In this document: positions 24,324 through 41,772 of the stretch, one piece after another
Position numbering within the stretch: the stretch's first letter is position 1
Layout of the letters: the number at the start of each line of letters is the position of its first letter
Origin: Morella rubra
Lineage: Eukaryota; Streptophyta; Magnoliopsida; Fagales; Myricaceae
Assembly: GCA_003952965.2 (NCBI GenBank)
Contig: CM025849.1
Location: forward strand, 29,729,156 to 29,793,155
Reading direction: 5' to 3'
DNA: 64,000 nt
Program-made: the position numbers and the translations under genes
Notes under the pieces: model-generated
The model's input: the letters and a program-made list of their open reading frames with translations, nothing else
What the model was told of the DNA's origin: nothing
Databases searched by the model: none

Positions 24324-26966
24324 ATGACTGTGTATCCCTCTATAAGGACGCTTACAAAGTCCCGGACAATGCAAACACTGGAAACTCTCAAACTCTTCTT
24401 TTGCACATACCACACAAATCCTCTGTCTCAATACCATGCCATTTCCTTCGACACCAGAACTAGTCCTTCAATGAGTGGTTCCTGCGTCGAAGGCGATAGA
24501 CACTACCTGTTCGACAAAAGTCCCCAGAAAGACGTTTCGAAATATAATCACTTGCTCTTTGAGTACTCCCGCACTGAGCGTAACCGGGAAGCTCTCCATC
24601 TCTTTTTGGAGCTTCATCATTCGAGTCTACCGGTTGATGGTTCTACCCTGTCGTGTGTCTTGAAGGTCTGCGGATGCTTGTTTGATCAAAATGTGGGCAT
24701 ACAAGTGCACTGTCAATGTATAAAATCTGGGTTTGCGGAGGATGTTAGCGTGGGAACCGCTCTTGTTGATATGTACATGAAAACCGAGAACGTAGCAGAT
24801 GGAAGGAGAGTTTTTGATGAGATGGATGAGAGAAATGTGGTGTCATGGACTTCGTTGCTCTCTGGTTATGCACGGAATGGGTTGAACGCTTTGGCCCTGG
24901 AATTGTTTTTTCGGATGCAAGTTGAGGGTATTAAACCTAACCCGTTTACTTTTGCAACTGTTTTTGGAACTTTAGCGGATGGTGGACTGGTTGAGAAGGG
25001 AATTCAACTTCACACAATGGTTATAAAGAGTGGTTTTGATTCTACGATATTTGTATGCAATTCTTTAATTAATATGTATTCAAAGTCAGGGATGGTTAGA
25101 GATGCTAGAGCTGTGTTTGACTGTATGGACAACAGGGATGAGGTTTCTTGGAATGGTATGGTTGCAGGTTATTTAGCAAATGGGCTTGAATTAGAAGCGC
25201 TTGAAATGTTTTGTCAAATGAGGCTTGTAGGTGTAACTCTTACCCAGATGATATTTGCTACTACGATTAAGCTATGTGCTAATCTTCAAGAATTGGGCTT
25301 TGTGAGTCAGCTTCATTGTCTGGTTCTCAAAACTGGGTATGGATTTGATCACAACATTAGAACGACACTTATGGTAGCTTACAGTAAGTGTAGTGTTATG
25401 GACGATGCATTTCAACTGTTTTCTACGATGCATGGGTTCCAGAATGTGGTGTCATGGACGGCCATGATTGGTGGGTACTTGCGGAATGGTGGAAGAAGTC
25501 AAGCAGTGAATTTATTTTGCCAAATGAACAGGGAAGGTGTTCGACCAAACCATTTCACTTATTCTACCATCCTTACAGCTCAACCTGCAATTTCTGCCTT
25601 CCAAGTACATGCACAAGTCATTAAAACTAATTGCGAGAAATCACCTTCAGTAGGAACTGCACTCTTAGATGCTTACATTAAGATGGACTATGTTGATGAA
25701 GCTTCAATAGTATTTGGATTAATTGATGATAAGGACATCGTGACATGGTCAGCGATGATAGCTGGATATGCTCAAAGAGGAGATGCTGAGGGAGCTGCCA
25801 AAACTTTTCTCCAGTTGGCAAAAGAGAGGGTCAAACCAAATGAGTTTACTTTTTGCAGTGTCATTAATGCCTGTGCTTCACCTACAGCAGCAGTAGAGCA
25901 GGGGAAGCAATTTCATGCGTGCTCAATCAAATCCCGACTAGATAACGCTCTATGTGTAAGTAGTGCCCTTGTTACCATGTATGCCAAGAGAGGAAATATT
26001 GAGAGTGCAAATAAAGTTTTCAAGAGGCAATGCGAAAGAGACTTAGTTTCGTGGAACTCAATGATATCTGGATATGCACAACATGGTCATGGGAAGAAGG
26101 CTATAGAGGTATTTGAGGAAATGAGAGCACAAAAGATAGAAATGGACTATATAACATTCATTGGAGTGATTTCTGCATGTACACATGCTGGCTTAGTTGC
26201 CGAAGGTCAAAGATACTTCAACATGTTGGTCCAAGATTACCACATTGAACCAACCATGGAGCATTTTTCCTGCATGGTTGATCTATATAGCCGTGCAGGA
26301 CTGCTTGAACGGGCAATGGCTGTCATAAATCAGATGCCATTCCCTGCAGGTACAACTGTATGGAGAACTCTTTTGGCTGCTTGCCATGTTCACCGTAATT
26401 CAGAGATGGGTGAACTTGCAGCAGAAAAGCTCATTTCACTCCAGCCTCAAGACTCAGCTGCGTATGTCTTACTATCCAATATTTATGCTGCAACAGGAAA
26501 TTGGCAAGAAAGAGCTAAGGTGAGAAAGTTGATGGATGAGAGAAAAGTGAAAAAGGAAGCTGGGTACAGCTGGATTGAGGTCAAGAATAAGACCTACTCA
26601 TTCTTGGCTGGTGATCTTTCACATCCCTTGTCAGATCGTATTTACGCTAAACTAGAAGAGTTGAAAATACGGTTGAAGGATGCAGGATATCGGCCTGATA
26701 CAAATTATGTGCTTCACGATGTTGAAGATGAACACAAAGAAACCATCCTTTCTCAACACAGTGAAAGGCTGGCCATTGCTTTTGGATTGATCACTACATC
26801 TTCAGGGACTCCTATCCAGATTGTGAAGAACCTTAGGGTCTGTGGAGACTGTCACACTGTTTTTAAGTTAATATCAATCCTTGAAGCCAGAGACATTGTT
26901 GTCAGGGACTCTAACCGATTCCATCACTTTAAAGGCGGTTCATGCACATGTGGGGATTATTGGTGA
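24324..26966 (+). CDS. PLS-class pentatricopeptide protein with DYW domain
   Basis: Organellar RNA-binding protein expected to specify and catalyse C-to-U editing of a chloroplast or mitochondrial transcript. An intronless frame of 880 residues has a run of PPR motifs (for example NVVSWTSLLSGYARNG, DIVTWSAMIAGYAQRG, DLVSWNSMISGYAQHG), E and E+ motifs (TVWRTLLAACHVH, YSWIEVKNKTYSFLAGD) and a C-terminal DYW deaminase with the zinc/catalytic HSERLA motif, the CGDCH cysteines and terminal CGDYW. All key residues are intact. The frame is also open upstream to an ATG at 24132, but that extension runs through a T-tract encoding a phenylalanine run, so I chose the ATG at 24324 (MTVYPSIRTL). The N-terminus is basic and serine/threonine-rich, consistent with an organelle transit peptide. 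From memory it resembles Arabidopsis At2g27610; this needs a search. The editing target is unknown. Confidence 0.93.
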   Translation: MTVYPSIRTLTKSRTMQTLETLKLFFCTYHTNPLSQYHAISFDTRTSPSMSGSCVEGDRHYLFDKSPQKDVSKYNHLLFEYSRTERNREALHLFLELHHSSLPVDGSTLSCVLKVCGCLFDQNVGIQVHCQCIKSGFAEDVSVGTALVDMYMKTENVADGRRVFDEMDERNVVSWTSLLSGYARNGLNALALELFFRMQVEGIKPNPFTFATVFGTLADGGLVEKGIQLHTMVIKSGFDSTIFVCNSLINMYSKSGMVRDARAVFDCMDNRDEVSWNGMVAGYLANGLELEALEMFCQMRLVGVTLTQMIFATTIKLCANLQELGFVSQLHCLVLKTGYGFDHNIRTTLMVAYSKCSVMDDAFQLFSTMHGFQNVVSWTAMIGGYLRNGGRSQAVNLFCQMNREGVRPNHFTYSTILTAQPAISAFQVHAQVIKTNCEKSPSVGTALLDAYIKMDYVDEASIVFGLIDDKDIVTWSAMIAGYAQRGDAEGAAKTFLQLAKERVKPNEFTFCSVINACASPTAAVEQGKQFHACSIKSRLDNALCVSSALVTMYAKRGNIESANKVFKRQCERDLVSWNSMISGYAQHGHGKKAIEVFEEMRAQKIEMDYITFIGVISACTHAGLVAEGQRYFNMLVQDYHIEPTMEHFSCMVDLYSRAGLLERAMAVINQMPFPAGTTVWRTLLAACHVHRNSEMGELAAEKLISLQPQDSAAYVLLSNIYAATGNWQERAKVRKLMDERKVKKEAGYSWIEVKNKTYSFLAGDLSHPLSDRIYAKLEELKIRLKDAGYRPDTNYVLHDVEDEHKETILSQHSERLAIAFGLITTSSGTPIQIVKNLRVCGDCHTVFKLISILEARDIVVRDSNRFHHFKGGSCTCGDYW

Positions 26967-27689
26967 TACCTCCAGGAAGTTTTCCAAAAGTTTCTCGTGC
27001 CAACAAGACAATTCTAAGGCAAAGGAGCTATGTAACTTGTATGAAGGACCAAATTTTAACAATTTATGAAGGTTGACTACTTGAGCTGTATCTCCAAAGA
27101 TATTTGCATCATTTTCACAAGAGGTTGATATCTTGACTCACATTAATTGTTTGGCCCCATGAAGACTGAAAGTGTCATTTTTCCACTATGCTGCTAAAAT
27201 ATTGGTTCAAGAGGCAAGTGAAAATTACCCCAGGTACTTGGGAATTGCTTCTTTTAAATAATTCATTATTTTTTTTTTTTCTGAATTTCTGCTGCAACAA
27301 GACAATTCTAAGGCAGTCATCTTAGCCCTAAACACATGTTCTCATATGAATCATGCATGAAGAACTGACATTTTCTTTCAGCTCAAAAGATACAACACAC
27401 CTCATCCAACTAGGATTGCTGGAATAGAAGTTCAAAACCAAAGATTGTTGTTATATTTGTGAATATCATATGTTGCTTATATCAGAACCTCTTCAATATT
27501 TGGTTTTGAGCAATGGACTGTGAAACCCCAAATCTGAAAGTCATGATCTGGTGACGGTCAATCATGTTGCCTCATACTTATATCAGAAGCAATGGACTGT
27601 TCTGACACATCAATTGGAAGCAACGTTCACTTGGACTCCTACCTTATTGATACTGTTGCTCCATGTCATTCCCCAACCACAAAGTTCAC
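26967..27689. other. PPR 3' flank
   Basis: No gene recognised. A 21-base string beginning CAACAAGACAATTCTAAGG appears at about 27000 and again at about 27296, and AGCAATGGACTGT occurs twice (about 27509 and 27588). Confidence 0.4.
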
Positions 27690-30600
27690 ATTTCTGTTAT
27701 TGAAGCGAATGAAATCAACCCTAAAAGACATATTTTCCCAGGTCTGGAGAAACTTAAGTTTAGCATATGTAATTTTAACTTTGACACTGGTTGGGTATTC
27801 GATAGATGCAACATATACCGTTGGAGCTTTACCATAATAAGTGACGGTTCAATAAACAGATATTCTTCTGTTCATGGTAGCAACAATAATTGAAGGGTAA
27901 TTAAACAGTAGGAAGGCGTAGCAGGGTTCTCTCGCAGCGTACTAGTTCCCTGGTAAGGTTTTTCAACTGTCCAGGGCTAGCACCAGTACTGCAGAGATAA
28001 TCAATGATCTCATGGGAATTGAAATCATATGCAAGTCCAGGGTTGAATGTTGCCATTGGGTTAAGGTGTCCAGAACCGTAGTCAAAAGTGTCGTCCAAGT
28101 GCCTTTGTATCCCTTCCTGTGGCATTTTGAGGGTTATCTTTGTCCATTGCTGTGAAACAATATAGACTTGTCAGTCAGAGGCATGAGTAAAATTGCAATA
28201 ATCTGAAACTGTAGTTTGCGAGCAACTAACGGTTGTCATTATTGCAGACATTATGGCTGCTGAAGATCACAGAGATTAGTAGGATTTTAAAATTACTGCA
28301 GCTGCTGAAACATGTGGGCAAGACAAGACCATGCTGCCAGAGATTATGTTATAATCGACAGAATATTCAGATGTAGCTGTAGTTGCTGCTGGAGACCATG
28401 CTCTCAAAATATTCACTCCAGGTCCTGTGATATCCAGCTGCAATAGGAATTTGCACTTTCGGGTAACACCATGGTTTTTCTTCTCCTTCTCATGCTACTT
28501 ATCTTGAGAGATTCCATTAATGTATCCCTTTTCTCCCATCATTCTGGCATAATCTTTCTTTCTTTAAGATTATGAAATCGAGAAAATTAGATTAAGTTAG
28601 CATAATAATATCCAGAGTTATAAAATTGGACCCCAATGGAAAAAATACGGTGATAGGTTAAGTGTTCATAATTAAGATTTCTATTATTGGAGAGATTCTA
28701 GCAACTGGATTCCTGCCATAATATAAGTGCCTGGTGATTTATTAACATTTACTTCATGATTAAATTAAGTTTCAGTTGACTTTATTGTGGAGCTTTTCTT
28801 TTCTTTTTTTCTCTCTCTCTCTCTCTCTGGGGACAATTTTTTACAATTGAAAAACTCACTTTTCTGTAATCATAGATAGTTGAAGTCTTTCTGCTTCTTC
28901 TTGACCAATTAAAGTGCCAGGGATGACAATCTGGAAGCCAACATCTTTGAGATATGGGTCGACTGGTATCATTCCAACCGCACCAGCTTGTCTTAAAAAT
29001 ATGTTTTTTTTTCTTCAGTTATCGGTAACGGTTTCTGTTGTGCACACCACGATTTTCCCCTGACTGAGGTTTGGTCCAGTGTATTATTCTTGCAAAAGCT
29101 GCAATGGAAAGAGAAAAAGAAGAATGAAAAAAAAAAGGAAAAAAAAAAACCCTTTTAAGGCAAATAGATCAATGAATGCAGTTTAAAGGTCTTGAATCAG
29201 GTTGAATGTCATAGACTTAGGTACTTGGTAACCAAGAGAATTAAAGCATATCTGCATATGAACACAAAATTGGAAGTTAGTACTTTCAGTGCCTAACAAT
29301 TAGTGTCATTGCAAGGAGTCTGGAACTTTGGAGTACCATTATGTAGCATGTGGTGATAGATGCTTGGAAATTTAGAATGCTCTGAAAGTTTTGGAAGGTG
29401 GTGAAACGACAGATATTGTAAAGATTAGAGGGATAATTTTTTGAGATCACATCCATCTAGTTTGAAGATTCGTAGCATTTTCTGTAAGGTTGTTGATATA
29501 AGTTCTGTTTATACTATCAAGAAAAAAAGGTCCTTGCTTATGATTTAGGAAGAAACTAAAAACCAGTAAAACTTCTTCACCTATTGAATTGAATTTCCAT
29601 TGGAAGTGAATTGGTTTTAACACACCTCCTTTACATTGGCGGGTAGGAACTAAATCATGTATCAGCTAGAGAAGAAGTTGTTTCCACTCAAATACAAAAG
29701 GTACCTTGCATTCTCGCTCGAATTCCTGGGACAGCCTCAGAACTCCCAGATATCAAACCATAAGAAGTGTTCATATTGATAGGGCTTAAAGAGAAGCCCT
29801 GAAAGCACAGAATTTCCATCTTCAATAAACATCTTGCCAATGTGACTTTTCTTTGGTGAAGGGCTGGCTGGAGTATGCCTAATTTACCTTCTAAACTTTC
29901 GAGTTTCCGGCTGAAGCAGAAACAAGAATGGCTCTTTGGAATGCATGGAAAGCTCCGATAGAGATTGCATTTTCAAAGAAATATGCTGGGAAGGATCAGA
30001 AACAAGAATGCTCTTTGGAATGCATGGAAAGCTCCTATAGAGATTGCATTTTCAAAGAGATAAGCTGGGAAGTATAAGGGCCAAGGGAAGAGAAAGGATA
30101 TCAACTCCATCAGCAATTGAATAATCCATGGCAATGTCAGTATTGCTGCCCAAATTAAACCAACAAAGCCTGGTAGATGACAAGTCCGGCACTTGGTGCT
30201 CCACCTCTTGCTGTGCCTCTGGCTATACGGAAGAAGTTGATGTTATCTACCATGGGTCCAGCTGTTGTGTGGGTTCCCTGACCTCCCTATTTTGAGATGA
30301 CCGGAAGAAAGAGAGGTTGAAAGATTCAAGGGGCCCCTTCTCTGCTGCAAACCTGCTATGAATAGAACCGGGCACCAATAATCTTGCTTAGAATTCCACC
30401 CCAAATGTCAGGGTTAGCCACATGGGAGTGAATTCTTCAGTGTTCAAAACATTTGGCACCTGTTGCAGTTGGCCACGGTAAAATTTTTCACCACTAACAC
30501 ATTCTCCCTTGAACTTCTAGGTTACAGGGCCCAATCCTTCATCATTGAAGCTCTTTGATTGAGGCCAAATTCCCGCAAAGTAGATGGAAGATAATATATT

Positions 30601-30850
30601 GGTGATGGATTAAGAGGAGATCTAACATATAGAGCATTTACCTGTGTCAATGACCCCAACAATGATATTTGAACATGAGTCAATAGGCATCTGATTTATA
30701 TTGATGAATGGAATCTACTCCTAGAAATTCCGAGGAACCTGTTGTGTGGAGCTTATTCATCTCGCTCTCAAACAAGAGAATAAGTAAATCATTATCTGTA
30801 GCAGATGTAAAGGCAGTTCAAGTAAGAGTTATCTATGCTTTCCTTGATGA
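27690..30850 (-). pseudogene. Subtilisin-like serine protease (subtilase), broken
   Basis: Secreted plant subtilase family (S8A). On the minus strand, from N to C: propeptide end LHTTGSSEFLGV (about 30740-30780), the Asp block SNIIVGVIDTG (about 30650), GIWPQSKSF (about 30555), the His block reading GQGTHTT (about 30270), GTARGGAPSAGL (about 30200), the SAGNS oxyanion-hole block (about 29910), the Ser block reading SGSMVLSCPH (about 28345), DYGSGHLNPMATFNPGLAYDF (27990-28090) and a C-terminal fn3-like strand block (VASIEYPTSVKVKI, about 27790). The family has DSxGHGTH and SGTSMSCPH; here the catalytic His is Gln and the Ser motif is rearranged. Stops and frame changes occur throughout, plus an 80-base tandem duplication. 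It is a pseudogene. Confidence 0.85.
29917..30072. repeat. 80-bp tandem duplication in the subtilase pseudogene
   Basis: CAGAAACAAGAATG through GCTGGGAAG occurs at 29917-29993 and again at 29997-30072. It duplicates the AIGAFHA...VSASAGNS-coding segment on the minus strand, so the pseudogene would carry this block twice. Confidence 0.9.
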
Positions 30851-30899
30851 GAGTAAACTGTACATAGAACTCCAAAAAGCACCCATGAAATTTTGATCA

Positions 30900-33109
30900 T
30901 GTTCAGGTGAATATACAATGAATTTGGGAAAGACGCTAGTTCTATTGTACGTCTAATGTGCATGTAAAGATAGGTGTTGGACTTTTTGACCGTGTGATGG
31001 ATTTTGTTTTACCGAAAACAGGAAACAAAAATTGCATAGCTGAATAAGAGTTTACTACTGGTTTTATTTAAATTACAAGATACCAAATTAAAGACTATTT
31101 GAGTTTCTTGGCTCTTTTCCTAATAATGAGGTTTGCCATTTAAATTTCAGAAGATTATTCAGGGACCTTTGATTTGTTGTGCCTGCGCTGCTGTAAGCGT
31201 CGATGAGAAGCCTCTGAAGCTTTTACTGTTATGGTGAAGTGCCGCTCTCTGTGTTCGGTCAGATATGCCTCCGTAAAGGGTTATCATCAGACACAATCCA
31301 TGGCGCAGTATTCTTCGCCTTCCCAAGTTACCATGCACACTGTATGTGTGATCAACGTGGTATTACTCGACGCATGGGCCCCATGTGCCGGCGCCGATCC
31401 GGCTATTTGTTATATTATCCAAACTTTTTCCCATTTGCAAGAAAAATTTAATAGGACCCTTAGCTGGGTTCCAACTCTTGAGGTTGAAGTGTTCATAGGC
31501 CAAACCAACAAGTGATAGAAGACAATGGAATACTTACCTTTCCCGATGCAATTCTGAAATAAAAACTATATGATCCTCGGCAATTTTCTATCTCAATTTT
31601 ATAATAAAAATTATGATACTCTACAATTCCTTACCTCAAATGCACTGCAATTCCAAAATAAGTAGGATTTTTTTGAATTACTTACCCTAATTGCACAATG
31701 AAATACTAATATCACCTCATATTATGGTTGTTTATCTCTGAATTTTACTATGTAATTTGAGATCTAAATTTTGTCCAGGATGCTAACCTCCCATATAAAA
31801 GCATAATCAGGCACATTAAATTCAATTCAAGTTGAACGTCTTTTAACACCTTTTCCAAATACTTAAGGCTATATTTATTACCGAAAGTTTAAAAAAAAAA
31901 AAAAAAGAGCAGAAGAATGAGACATTTACATGTGCTAGAAGATTAGAGTGAAGATTAAATACACCGGACTTGGGTTTAAGCCCCCACTGCATGGTGAATT
32001 ATTAGGGCATTGCTTACGCTCCCAATCACAAATTAACTCCTTCAAAGATGAAAGCAGATTTTATGAGTGATTATAAGAAGCTTCACCAGGTACATCAACT
32101 TGGTTCGATTCGGTAGTGTTTGCAAACCTAAAATTCGGAATTTTAGGATTTTGGGGGAATTTGGTGAAAATTGAGGGACGTAAGAATTTTATTGAATTTT
32201 GAGAAAAAAATAGTGAACAAGTAAAAATTTATAGCAGTGGATAAAAAAGTGAAGATAAATTATTTGAGTAAATTTTTTATAATTGTTATAATAGTCTATA
32301 GAGATGATTTGACCAAAAAAAAAAATTTATTTTATTATTTTCTTAATCAAAATTTTGAGGTAGTTGTGTTTGCATTAAAAAAAAAAATTGATCAGTCAAA
32401 AATTTCTGTATATTTTAAATTACAAACACTTGAACAAAAAGCTCGTTAGTTAAAATAAAAACTCAAGGCGTGTGCTTTCAACTCAGAAGCAATCCACTTC
32501 ATCTTAGGTCATTAATGAAGCAATTTGGCTTATTGACCTAATTTTTCCAAGAAATAACGACCAAAACTGTGAAAAGAGGCAACCTGTGTCCAAATACCAT
32601 GTTGAAAAGTGGGAAATAGATGGAGGTGAACAGAAAGAAAACCCCAGATCAGTTTAAGGGTTATCTGGAAACTTCATATAGTTTTTATCTCACAAGGTCC
32701 TCTGCAGCTGCTTATGCCCTTACATCCATTATAGAGTGAAATTTTCCAGCAACCTTAACAATAAAACCTGAGAACCCCATAAACTTCTTTATAAGAACAT
32801 TAGTTTACCAATATCAGAAGGACCAACTCATACTTCAACCAGCATCCAGTACACATCATGTTCAACATTCTTGGGCCATAATTCTTAAAACTGTTCTTTA
32901 CACAATTTGAGACAAGCAATTTCGTGAGCATCACACCTCAGTATTTCCATCTGAATACAGAAAAGGGGAAAGTCAAGTCACCTTCCCCATGTAAAGAAGC
33001 ATAATATTGAGGACATAATTCGCTGGATCCACCGCCGACAAATAAGATACAAATCAGGTCGATGTACTCCCAACTAGTTGGATCAACGCATGAAATTCTA
33101 TCTGAATCA
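30900..33109. other. Intergenic region
   Basis: AT-rich with A-tracts at 31890-31907 and near 32310 and 32380. An ORF at 31231-31515 (plus) is more GC-rich but shows no domain I recognise. It may contain decayed N-terminal subtilase sequence on the other strand, which I could not confirm. 32880-33109 is probably the 3' UTR of the VPS4 gene. Confidence 0.4.
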
Positions 33110-39924
<6,815 letters not shown>

Positions 39925-41772
39925 CTTTGCCCTCCCACAAATCGCATAGAAACAAATGGTATCGCCAAAGGTGAATCAAAAGGGAAACTAAAAGGGATTA
40001 CAATTAGCCAAAAAAAAGAACCCTAGAATTATGAGAGGTTCATCTCATAGTTAGGCGGAAAAAGCTTCGAAGACGGTAAGAACTGAAGATGGGTTTCAGA
40101 GATAGAACGATCATGATCTAATTTTCTCGGAAAGAACAAAAATTTCGATTGGAAATTTGTTGCGGGATCGGTTTTTGACTCAGAGAGAGGAAGGGAAAGG
40201 AGAGGAAGGAATTTTCCTTTGTGTCAAAGGACGCGCTTGGTAACTGGGATATGTTAAAGTGTTCGTGGATTTGATTTTGGTTTTTTGTTTATTTTTTCTT
40301 TTCCAATTGGATGGGGCGTGTGGGGATGGGGCTGGCGGGCTCGGGTTTTTTCCTGGAACCGGACGGTTCTCTGCTGATTGCTTGGATGGTTGGAACTTTG
40401 CGAGGGAGGTGTAATATTGGCAAGTCAATTTTTGCTTTAAGTGGGTTTAAATTTTGTCTTGGTTAAGCTCTCTGCATCTCTCCCAAAATTAGGGTTAATA
40501 TCTCTCCCAACGTTGATTTTTTTTTTTTTTTTGTAACAGAGAGAAATCCAACTCGCCAGGTCCATTGGAGTAGATTCACTTTATAAACCGAAAAATTTTA
40601 GGTCAGTGTAACTCTCAAGTTACACAGGTCAAATCAATTTAATTTTGCTAGGGATAACCGTAAAGAATTATTTACACTTTGAGGATTCAAATATGAGGAC
40701 TTCAAGAGAAGTAAATTCCTAAACTCCAAGTCTTAACCATCCAATCCAACCCTTAAAAAATAAACTTAAATTTGTCTATAATTCATGAAAGAAAAAAAAA
40801 AGAATTATAATTTTCCATCAACCAACCAATTCAGAATCTAAATTAATAAATTTATCATCTTACTTTTCAAATTTATTAAAGTCGTCTTCCGTAAAGTATT
40901 AGGTTAAAATAGATAGAAAATGGTTCGAGCAACACTCTTTACAGTTATATCTTATTAAATGTAAAATTTTGAAAAATAAAGTTTTTAGCACTCTAACTTA
41001 TATTAACCAATCATTTAAAATGTAAAATGTTTTTTTTTCAAAAATGTTTTTTTTTTTTAGAAAAAGAACAAGGTGAAAATTTTGATGATTGACCTGACTT
41101 ATCTCAATACAATCATAATGCACTAAATGATTATGAAGCTTCTGATGCTGATGCAGTGTATTTGGACAGAGCATAAAAGTAGCGAGTCTGAGGGGTGGAG
41201 TTATTATTTAATATTTTTTGGCTTTAATGAATTCTTTATTATTATAAATAGTGTTTATTGACTTTTACGAGGATTTGTGAATAATTGATAGAAAATTAAT
41301 ATTTGTAGAATCTATTTATGGATAGGCAAATTATTACAAGTGGTTCCCTATAATTCATGATGCTTGCTGAAGAAAAAATAATCCAAATTGCACCTATAAA
41401 AAACTCTTAGGATAGGGATCATGGAAGGGCATGGGTCGGTGTAGCTAAACGGCTAAGTAGTTTGCCAAAAGTTAGAGTTTACATGAGGCAAACGGTCAGT
41501 CGTTTCTAACAACGAAGTCAGGACGAGCTGGAGCGGCCATTTATCTGAGCTATACTGCTCGTCGTATTCCACTGAAGCAGAATGTGACTTGTGAGAGTTA
41601 CCGTCGTTCTCGACGAGAATGAAACAACGTGCCGTTTTTCTGACCGGAACGATCTGTAGTATACGGTAATGAGCGAAAGCATAGAAGAGGCAGAGGTGGC
41701 TGCTTCATCCGCTACTTCGGTTTGGACCTGTAGCTGTTTCATATTTTTGACTTTGGGAAAGAAACCTGAAGA
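39925..41772. other. Intergenic region between VPS4 and the methyltransferase gene
   Basis: The two genes are divergent with about 1.85 kb between start codons. 39925-40200 is likely the VPS4 leader and proximal promoter. 40430-41500 is AT-rich without genes. 41500-41772 is more GC-rich and should hold the methyltransferase leader; the ORF from 41669 is a different frame over that leader and exon 1. I cannot place TATA boxes with confidence. Confidence 0.4.

Noticed and set aside
31231..31515. 94-residue ORF as a gene
   Set aside because: No recognisable motif, no splice context and close to subtilase remains on the other strand.
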